A DNA stretch of 64,000 nucleotides. Origin: Ponticaulis koreensis DSM 19734. GTDB lineage: Bacteria > Pseudomonadota > Alphaproteobacteria > Caulobacterales > Hyphomonadaceae. Of the stretch, positions 42,911 to 52,130 are shown piece by piece (position 1 is the first letter of the stretch; each line of letters begins with the position of its first letter). Made by a program: the position numbers and the translations under genes. The DNA lies in assembly GCF_000420665.1 (NCBI RefSeq), contig NZ_ATVJ01000001.1, positions 1,302,001-1,366,000 of the forward strand. Reading direction: 5' to 3'. The notes below the pieces were generated by a model that ran no database searches, was not told where the DNA came from, and worked only from the letters and a program-made list of their open reading frames with translations.

Positions 42911-45778
42911 ATGCGAGACTTTTCTAAACTTTTGCTTGGTGCATCTGCAGCAGCGTTGCTTATCGGCAGCCCGCAGGCCTTTGCACAGGACGAAGAAGCA
43001 CGTCAGACAACTGTTGTTGTTACGGGTTCCTTCATCGCGGGTACGCCGGAAGACGCGGCGCTGCCTGTAGACGTACTTTCTGCTGAAGACCTTCAACTCG
43101 AAGGTAATCCGCGTATCGACGAGCTGATCCGTAACCTGGGGGTATCCTCCGGTGTTGACGGTCAAACGAACCAGTTTGGTTCTAACGGTATCGAAGGTAC
43201 ATCAAACATCAACCTGCGTGGTCTTGGTCCTGCACGTACACTCGTGCTGATCAATGGTCGTCGTCAGACTTATTCGCCGTTTGGTATCGGCGAGCAGGCA
43301 CAGCTCTTCGTCGACACAAACAACATTCCATCTGCGGCGATTGCTCGTGTGGAAGTCCTGAAAGACGGCGCGGCCGCTCTTTATGGTTCTGACGCGATTG
43401 CAGGCGTTGTGAACTTCATCACAAACGACAGCCTTGATGGTTTCGCCGTAAACGGTAGCTACCAGACGTTCGAAGGCACAGACGGCGAGTATAACCTGTC
43501 TGCGTCTTATGGCTGGCAGGGCGAGAATTCGAGCTGGGTTACAACAGTCAGCTATGACTTCCGTTCAGAAGCTTCCAACCTCGATACGATCGGCACACCG
43601 CTGATCACTGAAAACGAAGTCGCCGGTTATTCGTCTCTGTCTAACCCGGGCCGTTATGTCGTTATCGGTGCAACTGGTACGCCAATCGGCACACATGTCG
43701 ATAATGGCTGTCTTGATGTTGGTGGTCAGCTTCACCCGACCGTCGGTGACTGCCGGTTCCAGTTCACTCAGTTCGGCAACCTCGTTGAGGAAGAAGAGCG
43801 TCTGAACATCTTCTCCGAATTCAACACAACACTCGCGAGCGGTATCGATCTTCATCTTGAAGCGCTTTATGCGTCGACTGAAGTTCCAAGCTGGAAGACG
43901 TCTCCGTCTTACCCGCCACAGGTTCTGACAAGCCAGTTCGTACCAGCAAGCCATCCAGGCTATCAGTCGTATATCGCGGCAAACCCTGGTACCCCACTTG
44001 ATGCAGGCATTGGTGCACTCTTCATTGGTCGTGTATTCGGCTGGGGCGGTAACCCGGGCACAGCCAGCGGTGCTGGTGAAGGCTATCGTGACTATGACAC
44101 GCTCCGCCTTGCTGGTGATCTGACGGGTGAATTCGAGAACGGCATCTCATGGGATGTTGGTCTTGGCTACTCTCAGACAACAGCTGAACGTGCGAGCCCT
44201 GATGCCTACATTGTGGGCCTGACAGCAGCTCTGCAAGGTTTTGGTGTTTGTACAGACCCTGTGACCGGCTTTGACCCTGCAACAGGCACACAACCATTCG
44301 CAGCGGGTTACACAGGTTCCCTGACTGCGGGCGCTGGTGCGTGTGAGTACTACAACCCGTTCTCCAACGCGATCCCGGCTGGTGCAATTACAGGCACAGC
44401 GAACCCAGGCTATGATCCATCCGTTGCGAACTCAGCAACGCTGGCTGACTGGCTGATTGACGGCAATGGTATCGAAGCAGAAACAAGCCTTCTGACATTT
44501 GATGCCGTTCTTTCCGGAACGAGCAGTGTTCAGGCTGCTGGCGGCGCTGTTGGCTGGGCTGCAGGCATGCAGATCCGTCGTGAATCTTACAAGGTTGATC
44601 CATTCCCGATCACTGACCTTGCGATCACTCCAGGTCCATCCGGCAATGGTCCATTCTCATTCCTCGCTGGTACAAACCAGTTTGATGAGAGCCAGACAAT
44701 CTACGCTCTGTTCGGCGAACTTCAGGTTCCTCTTTTCGAAGACCTCGATGTTCAGCTGGCTATGCGTTACGAGGATTACGGCGGCGAAGTTGGTTCGACT
44801 TTCGACCCGAAATTCGCAGCCCGCTGGCAGGCGACAGACCAGTGGACAATCCGTGGCTCGGCTCAGACCTCTTTCCGTGGTCCGTCTCTGAACCAGCTGT
44901 CTGGTCGTGCAACGACGCTTCAGTTCATTGCGCCGACATCCGCATTTAAAGCGGTTGATACATTCGGTAACGCGAACCTGAACCCCGAATCTGCATTCAG
45001 CTACAATATCGGTGCTATCTTCGAAGAAGGCGGTTTCTACGCATCTGCCGACTTCTACAGCTTCGATTTCACTGATCCGATCATTGTGGAAGACCACAAC
45101 CCGATCGTGAATGCGGCTGTTCAGGCTCTGTCCACGGCGACAACCGACGATGACGGAATCCTGAACCGTATTCAGTTCAATGATCCGACTGCACCGTCGG
45201 CGTCTACGATCTCTCGTATCGAAACGAACATCATCAACGGCCCGGACATCGAAACATCTGGTATTGACCTTCGTGTCGAGAACACGTGGTTCGGTATGCC
45301 AAACGGTGGTGAGTTCACACTCGGTGGTGAAGCGACATACATCTTCGATTATGAAGTCGGTGACTTCCTGGTAGAAGACCGCACGATCACCGGCGGCGAT
45401 GTGGTTGGCCAGTTCAACCGGTCGAACTTCCTTCGCTCTCTGCCACAGTGGAAAGCGAACTTGTTCGCGAACTACAACTTCGACGCACCATGGGGTAACA
45501 ACAATGTTCGTGCGGTTCTCCGCCATATCACGTCTTATGACGATGAGCGCGGCGACATTACACCGCTGAACAATCGTGACGACTCCGAGATTGACTCTCA
45601 GACGACTGTTGACCTGTTCTACACAACGGAAGTTGGCGAAAACCTGAACTTCGGTCTGTCTGTCGTGAACGTCTTCGACGAAGATGCTCCATCTGCACAG
45701 TTCGACCTTCCTTACGATCCGTACACACACAACCCGTTCGGTCGTACGGTTAAAGTAAGCTTCGGTGCTCGCTTCTAA
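42911..45778 (+). CDS. TonB-dependent outer-membrane receptor
   Basis: 955 residues. Signal peptide MRDFSKLLLGASAAALLIGS ending in AFA, TonB box in RQTTVVVTGSFI, plug domain (about 55-165, INLRGLGPARTLVLINGRRQ, then VEVLKDGAAALYGSDAIAGV), and a 22-strand barrel ending in Phe (VKVSFGARF). It imports a large nutrient with TonB energy; the group is of the omega/oligosaccharide or siderophore type common in Caulobacterales, so the ligand is unclear. AGGGAGAGAA precedes ATG 42911. The 41-residue in-frame extension upstream is rejected. Codon usage suggests high expression. Confidence 0.95.
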   Translation: MRDFSKLLLGASAAALLIGSPQAFAQDEEARQTTVVVTGSFIAGTPEDAALPVDVLSAEDLQLEGNPRIDELIRNLGVSSGVDGQTNQFGSNGIEGTSNINLRGLGPARTLVLINGRRQTYSPFGIGEQAQLFVDTNNIPSAAIARVEVLKDGAAALYGSDAIAGVVNFITNDSLDGFAVNGSYQTFEGTDGEYNLSASYGWQGENSSWVTTVSYDFRSEASNLDTIGTPLITENEVAGYSSLSNPGRYVVIGATGTPIGTHVDNGCLDVGGQLHPTVGDCRFQFTQFGNLVEEEERLNIFSEFNTTLASGIDLHLEALYASTEVPSWKTSPSYPPQVLTSQFVPASHPGYQSYIAANPGTPLDAGIGALFIGRVFGWGGNPGTASGAGEGYRDYDTLRLAGDLTGEFENGISWDVGLGYSQTTAERASPDAYIVGLTAALQGFGVCTDPVTGFDPATGTQPFAAGYTGSLTAGAGACEYYNPFSNAIPAGAITGTANPGYDPSVANSATLADWLIDGNGIEAETSLLTFDAVLSGTSSVQAAGGAVGWAAGMQIRRESYKVDPFPITDLAITPGPSGNGPFSFLAGTNQFDESQTIYALFGELQVPLFEDLDVQLAMRYEDYGGEVGSTFDPKFAARWQATDQWTIRGSAQTSFRGPSLNQLSGRATTLQFIAPTSAFKAVDTFGNANLNPESAFSYNIGAIFEEGGFYASADFYSFDFTDPIIVEDHNPIVNAAVQALSTATTDDDGILNRIQFNDPTAPSASTISRIETNIINGPDIETSGIDLRVENTWFGMPNGGEFTLGGEATYIFDYEVGDFLVEDRTITGGDVVGQFNRSNFLRSLPQWKANLFANYNFDAPWGNNNVRAVLRHITSYDDERGDITPLNNRDDSEIDSQTTVDLFYTTEVGENLNFGLSVVNVFDEDAPSAQFDLPYDPYTHNPFGRTVKVSFGARF

Positions 45779-45791
45779 TTGATCGACATCC

Positions 45792-45823
45792 GGTTCATCC
45801 GCTCCGAAAGGCGCGGGTGAACC
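45792..45823 (+). terminator. Hairpin after the TonB receptor gene
   Basis: GGTTCATCCGC and GCGGGTGAACC form an 11-base stem with one wobble pair. It starts 14 bases after the stop. A second, stronger terminator follows. Confidence 0.45.
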
Positions 45824-45850
45824 AAATTCTCCATGTTAAGATATGACTCA

Positions 45851-45876
45851 GGCACTCCTTCGGGAGTGCCTTTTTT
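45851..45876 (+). terminator. Strong terminator after the TonB receptor gene
   Basis: GGCACTCC and GGAGTGCC with a TTCG tetraloop, followed by six T. Confidence 0.93.
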
Positions 45877-45886
45877 CATGTCCGGA

Positions 45887-46876
45887 TCAGAGCGAGCCGA
45901 GCGCTTTACCGACAATCTCGCCGGCGTTTGCAATGGCGTCGCGAGCCGGTACAGAAACAGCCGTCAAATTCATGAAGCCGTGAACCATGCCAGGGTGTTC
46001 TTTGACCGTTACGGGCACGCCTGCGGCTGCTAATTTATCAGCATAGGCGCGACCTTCCGCATTGAGCGGGTCCCAGCCGCATAGAACGACATGCGCAGGC
46101 GGCAGGCCCTTGAAATCTGCTTCCGGCGCGAATAGGGGAGAGACACGAATGTCCATCGCGTCGGCGTCTTCACCTTCGCCGACATAGCTTGTCTTGAAGA
46201 AATCAAACAGGCCGGGCGATATGAAAAAGCCTTCCTGAAAGGTCAGGCCGCGCGATTTGATGTCCACGAACTGGACGAGCGGATACAGCAGAAGCTGGAA
46301 AGCTGGCTCGTTTCCGCCGCGCCGGACCATTTCCTGACTGACGAACGCGGCAAGGTTGCCGCCTGCACTGTCACCGGCAACGGCGACCCGTTCCGGATCG
46401 ATCGAGAAGTCCCTTGCACGGCGCAAAAGCCAGTCATAGGCCGCAATCGCATCATCATGCGCGCACGGGAATTTGTGCTCAGGCGCAAGGCGGTAGTCGA
46501 TGGAGATGACACGACACCGCGAGGCATGCGCCAGCCGAATACAGATCATTTCATGACTGTCGAGATCGCCTACCACAAAGCCGCCACCATGGAAGAAGAG
46601 GATGGCTGGTTGCTGGCCGATACCAGCCGCTAATGGTGTGTAGACGCGGGCTTTAAGCGGCCCTTCAGCGCCATCGACGATGATATTATCTGTCTGTGCA
46701 AGCTGGGGGGCATCGCTCTCGACCGAGCGTGTGCTGCGATAAAAACTCTGCCGCAGACGATCGGTCGTTTCTTTCCAGTCCGCCTTGGAAAAATCAGTGA
46801 GTGTGAAGTCCGGTTTGAACAGGTCAGGCAGTTTAAAAGAGTTCAGAAAGGCCTGCAGGGTCGGATCGATAGGCAT
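45887..46876 (-). CDS. Alpha/beta hydrolase (HSL-type esterase)
   Basis: 329 residues of the hormone-sensitive-lipase family: oxyanion motif FFHGGGFVVGDLDSHE, nucleophile Ser in GDSAGGNLAAF, the Asp in CGWDPLNAEG, and the catalytic His in KEHPGMVHGFMNL. It hydrolyses carboxyl esters of unknown type. It lies about 80 bases downstream of the solo LuxR gene on the same strand, and may be its target. Confidence 0.93.
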   Translation of the reverse strand: MPIDPTLQAFLNSFKLPDLFKPDFTLTDFSKADWKETTDRLRQSFYRSTRSVESDAPQLAQTDNIIVDGAEGPLKARVYTPLAAGIGQQPAILFFHGGGFVVGDLDSHEMICIRLAHASRCRVISIDYRLAPEHKFPCAHDDAIAAYDWLLRRARDFSIDPERVAVAGDSAGGNLAAFVSQEMVRRGGNEPAFQLLLYPLVQFVDIKSRGLTFQEGFFISPGLFDFFKTSYVGEGEDADAMDIRVSPLFAPEADFKGLPPAHVVLCGWDPLNAEGRAYADKLAAAGVPVTVKEHPGMVHGFMNLTAVSVPARDAIANAGEIVGKALGSL

Positions 46877-46957
46877 AGGTAACTCTCACAAGCGGACGAA
46901 ATGTCTGCCTCTGAAGGTGAGGTGCTGCACCCGAAAACACAAGTGGTAAAAACCGGA

Positions 46958-47686
46958 TCAGAACGGGCGAATGAGCCTGTGCATCAGTGCGTAATGCACC
47001 GCTTCTGTACGGGACCGGACGCCAATACGCTTCTTGGCCATCTCTACGTGTCGGTTCACGGTAGGCTCTGCGATTTTCAGGAGCTGGGCCATCTCCCAGT
47101 CCGTTTTGCCTTTTGAAGCCCAGTAAAGAACTTCCAGCTGACGGTCTGTCAGATCTACCGTGTCGCGGACTTCTGCCGCTTCGCCATCTTCGGCAGCTTT
47201 TCTGTAGGCGTATCGATAGAGCTCGTGTCCCGCGGCATCGAGCAGGCGACGCGTGCGTGGATCCTTGCAAAGTTCGACGCCCCAGAATCCGGTAAAGCCG
47301 ATCCTGCCGTTCATGCCATAAAAGGGCGAAACCAGCCCATCTTTCATGTTGTGTTCGGCTGCGATGGAGAACACGTCCTTCTGTTCGCGTGTCACGGCCT
47401 TGTGTTTTACATCGCCCCAATAGAAACCAGCTTCGGTGCGGGGGACATGCTGAACCACAACATCATGCTCGGCGAGGTTTAGCTTGCGATACCGTGTGAG
47501 GTATTCGCCGTCTCGCTTGCCGAACATACGGCCGATGAAAGGGGAGCTGTCATTTGTCGGGGCGCGCAGTTCGAGGCAGGACACGACTTCAACGCCATAG
47601 GGGGTCGCCAGCTCAAGAAGTGCATTTTCCACTTCATCATAGCTCGCGCCTTCGTCGATCAGGTCCCAGAAATGTCCCTCGAGCAT
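46958..47686 (-). CDS. LuxR-family regulator with autoinducer-binding-like domain (solo)
   Basis: 242 residues. The N-terminal autoinducer-binding-like domain (about 15-160) includes YLTRYRKLNLAEHDVVVQHV and AGFYWGDVK, in which the Asp and the later Trp fall at conserved AHL positions but the usual D-P is D-V. The C-terminal GerE HTH has LTDRQLEVLYWASKGKTDWE, then LLKIAEPTVNRHVEMAKKRI. No luxI gene is in the window. ATG 47686 is preceded by GGAGG; a GTG at 47689 is the alternative. Confidence 0.9.
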   Translation of the reverse strand: MLEGHFWDLIDEGASYDEVENALLELATPYGVEVVSCLELRAPTNDSSPFIGRMFGKRDGEYLTRYRKLNLAEHDVVVQHVPRTEAGFYWGDVKHKAVTREQKDVFSIAAEHNMKDGLVSPFYGMNGRIGFTGFWGVELCKDPRTRRLLDAAGHELYRYAYRKAAEDGEAAEVRDTVDLTDRQLEVLYWASKGKTDWEMAQLLKIAEPTVNRHVEMAKKRIGVRSRTEAVHYALMHRLIRPF

Positions 47687-47787
47687 CACACCCTCCGTGC
47701 GCAGATTGATAGCATTTCACCCAGAGGCTTTCTATCAATTGAAAAGTGCCCGGCTTGTATATGCGGCTTAAAGTAGTCCTGCGATGC

Positions 47788-47815
47788 AAAAACGCGCGAA
47801 TTTCTTCGCGCGTTT
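47788..47815 (-). terminator. Terminator after infC
   Basis: AAACGCGCGAA and TTCGCGCGTTT, perfect 11-base stem with a TTTC/GAAA loop; on the minus strand it continues in TTTTT. Confidence 0.9.
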
Positions 47816-47846
47816 CGGGGATTCTGATCTGAAATATTGCGCTCTA

Positions 47847-48386
47847 TCAGCGCGGTGCCATGACCATAATCATCTGACGACCCTCAAGCTTTGGCTCGAG
47901 CTCGACTTTGGCGACTTCATCAAAGTCTGTTTTTACCTTCTGCATCAGTTCCATGCCGAGGTGCTGGTGTGCCATTTCACGGCCGCGGAAACGCAGTGTG
48001 ATTTTGACTTTGTCTCCGCTTTCAAAGAAGCGGTTCATAGCTTTGGTTTTTACCTCATAATCGTGCGTGTCGATATTCGGACGCATCTTGATTTCTTTGA
48101 GGTCTGCGGTGCGTTGTTTCTTACGAGCTTCAGCTTTTTTCTTTTGCTCGTTAAACCGGAGCTTGCCGTAGTCGAGAATTTTACAAACCGGAACTTCCTG
48201 ATTAGGCGACACCTCAACAAGGTCCAAACCGGCTTCCGACGCAGCTTCGAGCGCGGCAGCGATTGGCATTTCCCCTTGTTTGTCTCCGTTTTCATCAATC
48301 AGAAGGACGCGTGAGACTCGAATGTCCTCATTGATACGCGGTCCGGATTTTTGCGGCGGCTTAGCCGGCATTGGTCGACGTGCTAT
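47847..48386 (-). CDS. infC: Translation initiation factor IF-3, ATA start
   Basis: 179 residues: [20 protein letters not shown] begins the protein, then VRVSRV-like region, the linker helix [20 protein letters not shown] and the C-terminal domain with [20 protein letters not shown] and [20 protein letters not shown]-3 proofreads the initiator tRNA on the 30S subunit. The start is probably ATA (48386) because AGGAG lies eight bases upstream and the conserved N-terminus begins there; ATG 48371 has no matching Shine-Dalgarno sequence. Rare start codons in infC allow self-repression. No rpmI-rplT follow. Confidence 0.95.
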   Translation of the reverse strand: MARRPMPAKPPQKSGPRINEDIRVSRVLLIDENGDKQGEMPIAAALEAASEAGLDLVEVSPNQEVPVCKILDYGKLRFNEQKKKAEARKKQRTADLKEIKMRPNIDTHDYEVKTKAMNRFFESGDKVKITLRFRGREMAHQHLGMELMQKVKTDFDEVAKVELEPKLEGRQMIMVMAPR

Positions 48387-48444
48387 GGCAGATGCTCCTA
48401 ATGTTGTTACTGCTGGAAAGAATATGACCGATCTGGCGGAAAAT

Positions 48445-49458
48445 TCAAGTTTTCGGCAGGACGTCAAGGCCTAAAATAGCCTGTTTCACGTCGTTCAGGC
48501 TCACATTTTCCAGAATATCGGATTCTACCACGATGACATTGCTGCCGCGCGGGCGTGCAAGGTCCGGACTCGACTCGCTCGTCGCGAAAAGAGCGACCCC
48601 CGGAGAGCCTGCCAAAGTGACCATATGCATCGGGCCGGTATCATTGCCGATTGCCAGTGTCGCGTGACGCCCGAGCGCGGCCACCTGGAAGAGATCCGTC
48701 CGCGTGCAGAGAGACTTCGCCCCCGGCACACCGCGCGCCACCATATTGCCGATCTCGCTCTCGGCCTTACCGCCAATCACGACAGGGGTAATGCCAGCTT
48801 CGGACAGCCATTTAGCAATTTCGAGATAATGCTCTTCCGGCCAGCGCTTGGCGACGCGGTGCGCAGACGAGCCCGGAATGAGCAGGGCATACGGCCCGCG
48901 CAGAGAGAAATAAGCTGGCTGCAGACGCGGCGGATTGCCCAGTGTCGACTCCAGCCATTCAAAGTCTTCCATCGGCACATCGCCGAACTCATACCCGCCC
49001 GCAGGCCCGACACCTGCGATCGAGATCTGCTCGGCCAGACGTTCGATCGAGTGCATCTCATTGCGGTAAGGCGTATTGTGCGGGAACTGGCAGCCCTTGG
49101 AAATACCCGACCAGAGCGGCGGGCGCGGGCGCAGCGCCTGATAATAATTGCTGGTGCGGCCGGAATTCTGCAGATCGTAGACAATGTCATACTTCTCGGC
49201 GCGAAGACGGCGCAGCATGCGGGTCGTGCTGGAGGTATCTTTCGGGCGGCCATCCGTCTCGACACGGTCGAAATACGGACACGCTTTGGCAAACTGTTCG
49301 AAAGGCGGAGTTGTGAGCAGGGTAATCTGGGCAGACGGGTGGTGATCGCGGATCGCGCGCATTGCGCCCATCGCCAGCACGAAATCACCAAGCGCACTCA
49401 GCTTGATGATCAGCACTTTCGTCGCGCTCTCACCCGGATTTTCGATGACCTTCGCCAT
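48445..49458 (-). CDS. Glycosyltransferase family 9 (heptosyltransferase-like)
   Basis: 337 residues: [21 protein letters not shown]-terminal nucleotide-sugar transferase start, [38 protein letters not shown], and the C-terminal [20 protein letters not shown]. It would add a heptose or similar sugar to the lipopolysaccharide core at the inner membrane. The start overlaps the stop of the GT4 gene by one base, so both are one transcript. Confidence 0.93.
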   Translation of the reverse strand: MAKVIENPGESATKVLIIKLSALGDFVLAMGAMRAIRDHHPSAQITLLTTPPFEQFAKACPYFDRVETDGRPKDTSSTTRMLRRLRAEKYDIVYDLQNSGRTSNYYQALRPRPPLWSGISKGCQFPHNTPYRNEMHSIERLAEQISIAGVGPAGGYEFGDVPMEDFEWLESTLGNPPRLQPAYFSLRGPYALLIPGSSAHRVAKRWPEEHYLEIAKWLSEAGITPVVIGGKAESEIGNMVARGVPGAKSLCTRTDLFQVAALGRHATLAIGNDTGPMHMVTLAGSPGVALFATSESSPDLARPRGSNVIVVESDILENVSLNDVKQAILGLDVLPKT

Positions 49459-50612
49459 CAGTTCGGCCCCTCTTGCATCACCCTGTCATACACAGCGAGT
49501 GTTTTTTCCTGAAGCAGCGCCGTGGAAAAATTGTTCCGTGCCCAGTTTTGCGCCGCTGCAGACAGACCAGACAGGTCTTCTTCTGACATTTCAAGCCATT
49601 GCCGGATGGCCTGGGAAAGGGAAGCCGCATCATCAGGTTGAACGAGCCAGCCCGTCTCACCCGGAATCACCGTTTCGCGCTGTCCGCCATGGTCTGATGC
49701 AATCACCGGCTTTCCCATAGCCTGAGCCTCCACGGCGACGCGGCCGAAGGCTTCTGGACGTTTGGAAGGCGCAAGCACCATGTCTGACGCAGCATAAAGA
49801 GCAGGCATGTCTGTGTAATGACCTGAAATTCTAACGAATTCGTCAATATTTGAGTTACCAATCGCATTTTTGAGATCGGCAACATACTCATCGCGGCCCT
49901 GCGCATCGCCAAACATCACAAACCGTGTGCCGATAAGCACCTCGCGAGGCAGGAGAGACAGCGCTTCTATAAGCACTTTCTGGCCCTTCCAGTCGGTCAG
50001 CCGCCCCGGCAGAATGGCAAGGCGCTGGCCGTCCGGTGTGTGTTCTGCACGAAGGGCAGATACTTTGGCGCTGTCGATGACTGCCGGGTCAAAGCTTTCA
50101 AGGTCTACACCGCGCTGGATGACAACCAGCTTCTCGTCCGGCACGCCGTGCACAGCCTTCACATGGTCTGCAATGTAATAGGAATTGGCGATCACGATCT
50201 CTCCGCGCGCCATCACCGAATTATAGAGGGTTTTCGCCGCCGATGTGCCGCCATACGCCCCATGATAGGTGGTGACACAATGCGCGCCGGTCGCCCGCGC
50301 CGCCCAGAGCGCGCTCCATGCCGGCGCCCGTGAGCGGGCGTGGACAATATCAACCTTCTCACGCCGGATAACATCAATCAGCGCCTTACGGTTCGCCCAG
50401 AGCTTTGCCGGTGATTTCGATTTCACAGGCAGTCTGACCAGCTCGCCGCCCAGCTCGGCCAGTTCGGCTTCCATACGCCCGCCCTGACTGACGACGATAG
50501 ACCGGCAGCCTGCTTTCACCAGCGCCTGCGTAATCTCAAGCGTTGTTCGCTCTGCGCCGCCTGCATCAAGCTCGGGAATGACTTGCAGGACGGTGAGGCC
50601 AGGCTTAACCAA
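49458..50612 (-). CDS. Glycosyltransferase family 4
   Basis: 384 residues with the GT-B architecture: N-terminal LQVIPELDAGGAERTTLEIT (G-G-x-E-R motif), VHARSRAPAWSA, and the C-terminal ILPGRLTDWKGQKVLIEALS plus the E-x7-E motif RPEAFGRVAVEAQAMGKPVI. It likely takes part in surface polysaccharide or LPS synthesis together with the GT9 gene. The start codon is TTG at 50612 with only a weak Shine-Dalgarno site, so the exact start is uncertain. Confidence 0.92.
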   Translation of the reverse strand: MVKPGLTVLQVIPELDAGGAERTTLEITQALVKAGCRSIVVSQGGRMEAELAELGGELVRLPVKSKSPAKLWANRKALIDVIRREKVDIVHARSRAPAWSALWAARATGAHCVTTYHGAYGGTSAAKTLYNSVMARGEIVIANSYYIADHVKAVHGVPDEKLVVIQRGVDLESFDPAVIDSAKVSALRAEHTPDGQRLAILPGRLTDWKGQKVLIEALSLLPREVLIGTRFVMFGDAQGRDEYVADLKNAIGNSNIDEFVRISGHYTDMPALYAASDMVLAPSKRPEAFGRVAVEAQAMGKPVIASDHGGQRETVIPGETGWLVQPDDAASLSQAIRQWLEMSEEDLSGLSAAAQNWARNNFSTALLQEKTLAVYDRVMQEGPN

Positions 50613-50654
50613 GATATGAAGACCCTAAAGACACGACCTGAAATGAGGCCTGAT

Positions 50655-51404
50655 ATGCCGACACTGACACGCGCCGATGGTGAAACACTTGCCTACACGA
50701 AGATTGAGCGCTCTGCCAACTCACCAACGCTTGTCTGGCTCTCCGGCTTCAACTCCGACATGGCAGGCTCCAAAGCCATCGCCGTAAAAGAGCTCGCGGA
50801 GGCTGAAGGGCTTGGCTATCTGGCGTTTGACTATTTCGGCCATGGAGAAAGCTCGGGCGACTTTGCAAAGGGGACGATTTCGCGCTGGCGGGAAGATTGC
50901 CTCACCGCGATTGATGAGCTTTCCGACGGCCCGCTCATCCTGATTGGCTCCTCCATGGGCGGGTGGATGTCTCTGCTGACCGCCAAGGCTCGAAAAGAGC
51001 GCGTTGTCGGCATGGTGCTCATCGCGCCTGCGCCGGATTTTACATCCAAGCTTATGTGGCATGATCTGCCGGAGAGCGCGCGCAAAGAGATCATGGAAAA
51101 GGGCGTGTGGATGCGCCCGACCCCTTATGGCGAGCCATACCCGATTACCCGTTCGCTGATCGTGGACGGGGCGCAATGGTCGGTTCTGGATGACCCGATT
51201 GATCTCTCCGTGCCGGTCACCATCCTTCAGGGCAAAGTCGACCCGGATGTGCCATGGACCCACGCGCTGAAAGTGCAGGATGCGCTCGCCTCCGCCGATG
51301 TGGAATTCATTCTCATCAAGGATGGCGAACACCGCCTCTCACGGGATCAGGACATTCAGCGCCTCATGATGGAGGTGAAACGTCTGGTCCGGAAGGTCGG
51401 GTGA
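50655..51404 (+). CDS. Alpha/beta hydrolase
   Basis: 249 residues of the BAAT/palmitoyl-thioesterase type: LVWLSGFNSDMAGSKAIAVK, DYFGHGESSG, nucleophile Ser in LIGSSMGGWMSL, and DGEHRLSRDQDI with the catalytic His. Substrate unknown, possibly an acyl-thioester or ester. GAGG lies six bases before ATG 50655; in-frame ATGs at 50616 and 50643 are less supported. Divergent from the GT4 gene. Confidence 0.9.
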   Translation: MPTLTRADGETLAYTKIERSANSPTLVWLSGFNSDMAGSKAIAVKELAEAEGLGYLAFDYFGHGESSGDFAKGTISRWREDCLTAIDELSDGPLILIGSSMGGWMSLLTAKARKERVVGMVLIAPAPDFTSKLMWHDLPESARKEIMEKGVWMRPTPYGEPYPITRSLIVDGAQWSVLDDPIDLSVPVTILQGKVDPDVPWTHALKVQDALASADVEFILIKDGEHRLSRDQDIQRLMMEVKRLVRKVG

Positions 51405-51423
51405 TGGGGGCGAATGCGCAGCC

Positions 51424-52011
51424 ATGATCGGAACAACAGAAGCAGCGCTTTCGGCAATCGAAAAAGCCTGGCCCATGGTCGAGGAGGAGTGCAGCTCCGT
51501 TTTGGGGGCAGAACTTCATTATCAGGCGATGATTTATCATGCGCTACGAATGGCTGGCGGTGTGCCCCGAGGTCAGCTTGGGATGAATGTTAAGCAGTGG
51601 ATTTCCGACCCGGTTTCAAAACTTTTCCGTGAGTTCGATCTATCGAAGCATGAGAAATACAGGGGCGGGTTTGAGCCTATTCCTGACATCGTAATCTTTT
51701 CGCCTGAGATAGAGGGCGACTGGCGCCGACGAAACCGTGAAAAAACGCTGGAACATATGTTGGTGGCAATTGAAGTTAAGGCATCAGAGCGTGAAGGAGG
51801 GCGTTTGTCTCCCTCAGAGATTTCGAAAGATATATTGAAGTTGAGTGCTCATCGTGAAGAAGTGCAACATCGCGGATATGACTTTGTGCCCGTTATGATG
51901 GTGATTGATACAGCGCCGAAAGTTTCTGAGCGGATGACCTCGCGTTCGGTTTCTGTGTCTCGGGCATTTTGTGAACAGCACTCCGTTATCTGGAAGTACA
52001 TGTCCGCCTAG
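51424..52011 (+). CDS. Orphan PD-(D/E)XK-like protein
   Basis: 195 residues. The middle carries PIPDIVIFSPEIEG with the Asp, then MLVAIEVKASEREGGRLSPS with the E-V-K dyad, the order of a PD-(D/E)XK nuclease fold (about residues 85-125), with an N-terminal helical part and C-terminal VPVMMVIDTAPKVSERM. It begins 20 bases after the hydrolase stop. No partner restriction or modification gene is adjacent. Family not firmly recognised; could be a nuclease or an inactive relative. Confidence 0.68.
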   Translation: MIGTTEAALSAIEKAWPMVEEECSSVLGAELHYQAMIYHALRMAGGVPRGQLGMNVKQWISDPVSKLFREFDLSKHEKYRGGFEPIPDIVIFSPEIEGDWRRRNREKTLEHMLVAIEVKASEREGGRLSPSEISKDILKLSAHREEVQHRGYDFVPVMMVIDTAPKVSERMTSRSVSVSRAFCEQHSVIWKYMSA

Positions 52012-52036
52012 TTGGGGGAAGCGCTCCGGCCAGTAT

Positions 52037-52124
52037 TGTCATCCCGGGCGAAGACCCGGGACCCAGCAAATGGCGTGATAATGTTACTGGGTCACCGATA
52101 TGCGGTCTGCATTCCGGGATGACA
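52037..52124. repeat. Dispersed palindromic repeat with nested hairpins
   Basis: TGTCATCCCGG at the left end and CCGGGATGACA at the right end are inverted; inside lie CCCGGG/CCCGGG arms around CGAAGA and GACCCAG/CTGGGTC arms. The GTCATCCCGG core is a very common intergenic repeat in alphaproteobacteria. It fills the gap between the PD-(D/E)XK-like and VanX-like genes. Confidence 0.7.
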
Positions 52125-52130
52125 GGTGAT

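Noticed and set aside
44657-45730. 357-codon open frame antisense to the TonB receptor
   Set aside because: Composition rich in Arg, Val and Cys without motifs; mirrors the receptor's codon pattern.
47784-48314. 176-codon plus-strand frame opposite infC
   Set aside because: Complete shadow of infC with Phe/Leu/His-rich sequence.
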